The notes below the pieces were generated by a model. That model made no database searches. It saw nothing but the letters and a program-made list of their open reading frames with translations, and was not told the origin of the DNA. 64,000 nt of DNA. Source: Ziziphus jujuba (taxonomy: Eukaryota; Streptophyta; Magnoliopsida; Rosales; Rhamnaceae). Location of the stretch: assembly GCF_031755915.1 (NCBI RefSeq), contig NC_083386.1, positions 2,759,001 to 2,823,000 of the forward strand, written 5' to 3'. The position numbers were made by a program, and so were the translations under genes. Positions 59,801 through 64,000 of this stretch are shown here, in pieces (positions within the stretch are counted from its first letter, which is position 1; every line of letters starts with the position of its first letter).

Positions 59801-61969
59801 TTATTAAATGCATTGCCATATTATATAAGTAAAAAAAAAAACACATATTTTTAGAAAAGGAAATAATTATAATTATTTTCTTTTCTTTTACGACATGTAA
59901 AAAAAAAAAAAAAAACAGTGTATAAAAATATTTTTTATTTTTTATTCTATTCTTTTAATTATTTACTATCTTTGATTTTTTTAATATGTTAAATTATTAT
60001 CATCTCAGTAGTAGTTATATTTTTATCATATATGTTAAAAATAACTAATTTTAATATATATTTAATACCCATATTTTTGGTTCCCTATTTTTTAATTTAT
60101 AAGATATTATAGACATACGAACTAAATTTATAAAATTCCTTGTTTACGTATTTTTTTGGGGAATTTTTCTCCACACTTTTAAATAAATAAAACGATTTAT
60201 ACATGTATGTGTTATTTATGTATTTTTTACTGTCCCATCCTTAACCAACTATGGTCACCACACAATATTATGCTTTTTATTTTTTAACAACAAAATTAAA
60301 TTTGTCTTAGTATATAGGAAAACATGAAATTTAAAGAAAATTAAAATTTTTTTAATGTTATACAGATCATGATATGTGTTACCAATTAATCAACGTCGAT
60401 TGCTTCTTGTTGTGCATATATTGTATCATGTTGCATGTTATTTTTTTATTTTTTCCTTTGATTACATTGGGATCATGGCGTTTGTATTGTACAAACGGTA
60501 ATGCAAAATTGACAGACTACGAAACTCTTTTTTGTTTGATATTACAGACAGACTATTATCTGTTTGTGGAGTATGACCCAGGTCAGTGGGCCACTGGGCC
60601 TGGTTGATTGAACCCGCAAGAAAAGGATGATGAAAAAATATCAAAGAGACGACCTTGAATGAGATAGGAGAGGGGGGTCCTTATTAATTTTCTTTTCTTT
60701 CCTTGCTGAGTCCGTTTTCCATGAAAAGTTTGTACTCTTTCTTGGAATTTTTCTTTCTATGTATAATATATATTCTTTATTTGTCAAAAGGTCGATACAG
60801 ATTTTTCTATAGGGTCTACAGTTTTCTCACTAGTACTACCATACTTTATCACTTGGAATTTCCGCGCATTTTCCAAAGGAATTTTTTTATTATATGCCAT
60901 TCAGAAGAATATCAATGCTGAGTCAATGTTAAATATTAATTTCCACGCAAATTCTGCTTTTTTTTTTTTTCTTTATTTATTTATTTTTTTTTTTTTGCCC
61001 CCCTATCTGCTTTGGTCATTATTCAAAGACAGAAAATAAAGTTGCTTCATCAAAAATATGTCATACGAAAACAACAATAATCCAGCATGCAAGGATGAAT
61101 ATGTGAAGTGTATATGAATTCAACAGAATAATAAATGTGCTTACAAGGAAATGTATATTGATTAATATAGCTCTTAAAATTGGAGCAATAATATTAAATC
61201 ATTTAAGCTTAATTATATCTTTTATGAAAGATTAATTGTGAGGCTTTAGTCAACATGATTAAATCATTTAATTTTCTCTAGCTATATATTTAATCCACTC
61301 GTGGTGAACTACTAAACCAAATACTATATATTATGAAGAATTGTAAAATAATATTACATATAAGAATGAGAACTCATGAGATGGGGATAAGAATGTGAAC
61401 TCATGAGATGGGCATTCATTAATATATAATAAACGGTAGCCAAATCAGTGTTCTTCTTGTTATATTTTAATTGCTATTAATTGACTTTTGTTTACATGTA
61501 TATAATTAATTTGCTTAATTAGAAGTGATATCAAATATCATATGTATCTTGTATATATATATATATATAGATATAGATATATTATCTAATTTACTAATTA
61601 ATACTAAGGTGAATTAAAAAAAAATGGAAAATATGACAATTTTCCGCGTATATATACAATTTCAACTTTAATAGTTATACTACAATGTGGGAACAAAGAA
61701 TGTAAATACATATATAAATATATATACAAAAATAATGCTAGAGGTATCCTGTCAAAAAAATCTACCAAATCAACATGTCTTATTATTTAATTTTATATAT
61801 TTATTATTTTTTAAAAAAATTATATTTAAATTATATTAATATGTTAATTAATCAAATAAGGACATATATACTTCTAATATTACTTTATTTATTGTAGATT
61901 TATTGTAGGAAGGTATGTAAAAAGAATGAAATTATTTTTATACAAAAAGGAGAGAAGATGATTATCAAT
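59801..61969. repeat. segmental-duplication block X, copy 2
   Basis: Colinear with 37540-39675 over the whole length, including the MITE-like element and the GAACTCATGAGATGGG direct repeat (near 61371 and 61397). Non-coding. It follows the carboxylesterase fragment directly, whereas in copy 1 more than 2 kb separates block X from the carboxylesterase gene. Confidence 0.85.
61729..61886. mobile_element. MITE-like element, duplicate copy
   Basis: Same imperfect terminal repeats and AT-rich interior as 39434-39590, at the equivalent place in block X. Confidence 0.5.
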
Positions 61970-61994
61970 AAATTAGCTACACCTAGATCTACAA

Positions 61995-62755
61995 TGTAAC
62001 ATCCCGTCCCAAAATACATCAGAATTTTTGCATGTTAATAGAGGTTGACCGTTGACCAAGAGGGTCAAAATTTTGACTTTTTGTTCTGCAGAGTACACAT
62101 TGATCCGAGTCCATAAACTAGTGTTGTCCAAGGGTGCCCGAGTTGATTTTTATTTTTATAAAATTGAGCTTTAAATCATGTATGATTGTGAACTACTCGT
62201 CGATATGAGTTTATAAACTAGCCACACGCCTGATTTAGACATGTGGTTTAAAAGTTATAGACATACAAAATTTTCCGAATACCATAATATTTTAATATAT
62301 TTTGACTTGAGTGAACAGTATATGTCACGTGGCGTGTTTTTAGCCAATCCCGTGAGTGAACAGTGTCACCCACGGGTGGCTTTTATTTTGGCCAAAACAC
62401 ATGTGGGCTGGGGGGGAAGAGAGAGAAAGAAAGGAGGAAAGAGAGAGAGGGAGAGGAGCTACCACCACTGGCCACCATCATTGACCGTCGTCCGATCATT
62501 TCTAAGTCACACACACCACTCCAGCTTGAAGCTCACCTGAAAACCGGTCGGCCAGCCCAAAATCACAGCCAGATCGCCGACAATGCGCCCGGATCTAGGC
62601 ATTTTTCGGTGAGGGGTCGATTTCCTTCTCTAGTCGATATCTCCCAAACCAGACCTCCGTTTGCCTCACTGTCTGTCCCGTTGAGTTACCCATCACCAGA
62701 TTTACCACTTCAAGCTGCTGGATGCGCCGCCGAAGGTGGCTGATTCCGGTTACCA
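61995..62755 (+). mobile_element. partial copy C of the ~3-kb LTR-like family
   Basis: It begins TGTAACATCCCGTCCC, matching the 5' end of 5841-8849, and follows the same order of landmarks: the GGTTGACCG..GACC..AGGGTCAA block, AAATTGAGCTTT, ACTACTCGTCGATATGAGTT, and an AG-rich stretch near 62418-62455. The 62760-62945 sequence belongs instead to the gypsy pol tail, so this copy is cut off after about 760 bp. Short frames across it are not conserved in copies A and B. Confidence 0.7.
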
Positions 62756-62757
62756 CA

Positions 62758-62945
62758 GCTGATGTGATTCCGCCCGAGCCCGCTCAACCGATAACCCGCT
62801 GGGGTGCTGACTCGACACGGATGAAGACTAGGCCAATCACAAGAGCTCAAATTAAGAGATTTAAGGACAACCTAGAAGTATTTATACAGGGGGTAATCAA
62901 TCTCAACAGAGCTTGTCCATACTTGAAGATACAAAGCCTATTCTA
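62758..62945 (+). pseudogene. gypsy pol C-terminal tail
   Basis: It encodes PITRWGADSTRMKTRPITRA and then KRFKDNLEVFIQ, matching TRWGADPIQMK to KKFKDNLAVLIQ at the 3' end of the pol relic at 20151-20262. Only the last ~60 codons are present. Same element family as 16326-21249. Confidence 0.8.
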
Positions 62946-63749
62946 AGCATCCAAGTGGTGGAAGCCGATACGGACCCGGGTGACGGTTTTGGAGTCCGAG
63001 AAGTATGAAATGGTTCCAATGCTTTATGGGTTCAATACATATGCCTAAGAGGTCATGGAATCAAGTTAAAACAGCCTCAAATGCAATCAAAAAGGGCTTG
63101 TACGGACAGCTTCAACAATTTGGCCGAATTTGCTGTATTGCTTGCTGGCTTTACTGTATTTTACTGTATTAGCCTTTTCTTATTTTTCCAAGCATGGGAA
63201 CGTGTGGGCCTTCATATTCAGTTTATTTGGCATCCTACAAAGCATCTAGAAGCTGATTTGGAGCTCACTTGGGTCAAAGAATTGGTCAAAGTCAATGTAG
63301 TCAAAAAGCTAGTATTTTAGTTTCCTAATTTTATTCTACTTTTTGTTTTAGGAAACTACCATTATTTTTAGTTTCTATTTATTTATTTTCTGGACAAATA
63401 AGATTAGGAAAGTTATTATTTTATTATTTTCTTTGTAAATTAATTAATTCCTAATTCAAAATAAATGAATTAATTAATCCAAATTAGATTAGGAAAAGGA
63501 AAGTTTCGGCCAAGGTAGAATTCTTCATTGAGTGGCCGGTTTTTCCTAGGGTTTTTAGGGTTTATTTTGTTTCTTTCAAAGCCTATTTAAAGGCTTATTT
63601 TTCATTAATAAGAGAACTTTAAAACTTTGATTTGATTAAAAAAATACTTGTGAGATTAATTATCTCTTTGTTCTTTGAGAACACCTAAAACACCATTAGA
63701 GAATTGGTTGTTTTAGCTTGACTTATCAATAGGTTTTCCATCCCCTATT
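62946..63749 (+). other. gypsy 3' region upstream of the LTR, second copy
   Basis: Colinear with 20270-21110: GACGGTTTTGGAGTCCG, GAACAGC or GGACAGC near the CAACAATTTGGCCGAATTTG block, and TATTTAAAGGCTTA at about 63585. Non-coding. Confidence 0.8.
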
Positions 63750-63888
63750 GTGGCGTCTACATTATACCAAGGTTTCTAACCACAGGTTGGTTAGGGGTTG
63801 AGGTCCATTCCATTAGAACTTGAACTTAATTAAAGATCCGGGCTAATATAATACGGGTTTAGGAGTAGGTCGTCCTAGGTTCGTATCA
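63750..63888 (+). repeat. gypsy LTR segment, third copy
   Basis: 139-bp segment from TGTGGCGTCTACATTATACC to CGTATCA, matching 16326-16464 and 21111-21249. Confidence 0.8.
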
Positions 63889-63890
63889 TT

Positions 63891-63902
63891 TGGTATCAGA
63901 GC
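63891..63902 (+). other. primer-binding site (tRNA-iMet type)
   Basis: TGGTATCAGAGC, a full match to the common plant initiator-Met tRNA site, two bases after the LTR. The next ~100 bp match the internal leader at 16479-16575, so another element body starts here and leaves the window. Confidence 0.88.
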
Positions 63903-64000
63903 TAAATTTTGTTCAGGTTTGATCTATCTTTATTTGCTTTATTTGTTTTTGTGTTATTCTGCAATTTTAGCATTAGGTTAAGGTTGCATCCATCCTATAC

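Noticed and set aside
62241..62743. 99- and 126-codon overlapping frames
   Set aside because: They lie in the AG-rich part of the truncated LTR-like copy C, with no conservation of frame in copies A or B.
1..64000. CRISPR arrays, bacterial operons, rRNA or tRNA genes
   Set aside because: The DNA is clearly plant nuclear. The regular arrays have units that are far too long and hairpin-bearing for CRISPR, and I recognised no tRNA or rRNA.

Overview
This window is plant nuclear DNA, most likely from a eudicot. It is AT-rich, full of A/T homopolymers and (TA)n microsatellites, carries plant-type LTR retrotransposons and a CACTA (En/Spm) transposon, and has two plant gene families: class-I carboxylesterases (CXE) and CC-NBS-LRR resistance genes. 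The species cannot be named from the sequence alone.

1-25.8 kb is almost entirely nested transposon. The backbone is CACTA-type. A minus-strand gene (about 10.13 to 4.2 kb) carries a Transposase_24-like region and an Ulp1-like C48 protease triad. A plus-strand TNP2 transposase pseudogene (21.25-24.46 kb) has Transposase_21, DUF4218 and DUF4216 regions. Three arrays of GACGCA/TGCGTC hairpin cassettes lie around them: left (1-0.9 and 3.9-4.1 kb, about 530-bp period), central (about 11-16.3 kb, 585-bp period) and right (24.95-25.83 kb, short units). Two copies of a TG...CA element of about 3 kb, read as solo LTRs, are inserted at 0.9-3.9 kb and 5.8-8.85 kb. A decayed Ty3/gypsy element (16.33-21.25 kb) lies between the central array and the broken 5' end of TNP2.

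25.8-37.5 kb holds the most gene-like DNA on this side: two intact intronless CXE genes in convergent orientation (30.15-31.15 plus, 34.35-35.35 minus), each with a TATATAAA box about 60-70 bp upstream of its ATG.

37.5-62 kb is a degenerate tandem segmental duplication. Its building blocks are a non-coding block X, an NBS-LRR remnant and an NBS-LRR gene. The first unit ends in an apparently complete CC-NBS-LRR gene (43.38-46.45 kb, 961 aa after splicing out one 3' intron). The second unit has a relict NBS (51.2 kb), an inserted segment of about 5.3 kb (52.8-58.2 kb), and a frameshifted NBS copy truncated at its GLPL region. That copy is fused directly to an internally deleted CXE fragment and a second copy of block X. 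An orphan last exon of UMP synthase sits at 48.85-48.98 kb.

62-64 kb returns to retrotransposon: a truncated copy of the ~3-kb LTR family, then the pol tail, LTR and primer-binding site of the same gypsy family seen at 16-21 kb, running off the window.

Only the two CXE genes and the NBS-LRR gene look functional. Everything else coding is decayed. Exon-intron structures and domain names were assigned by reading the translations against known family patterns; no searches were run.
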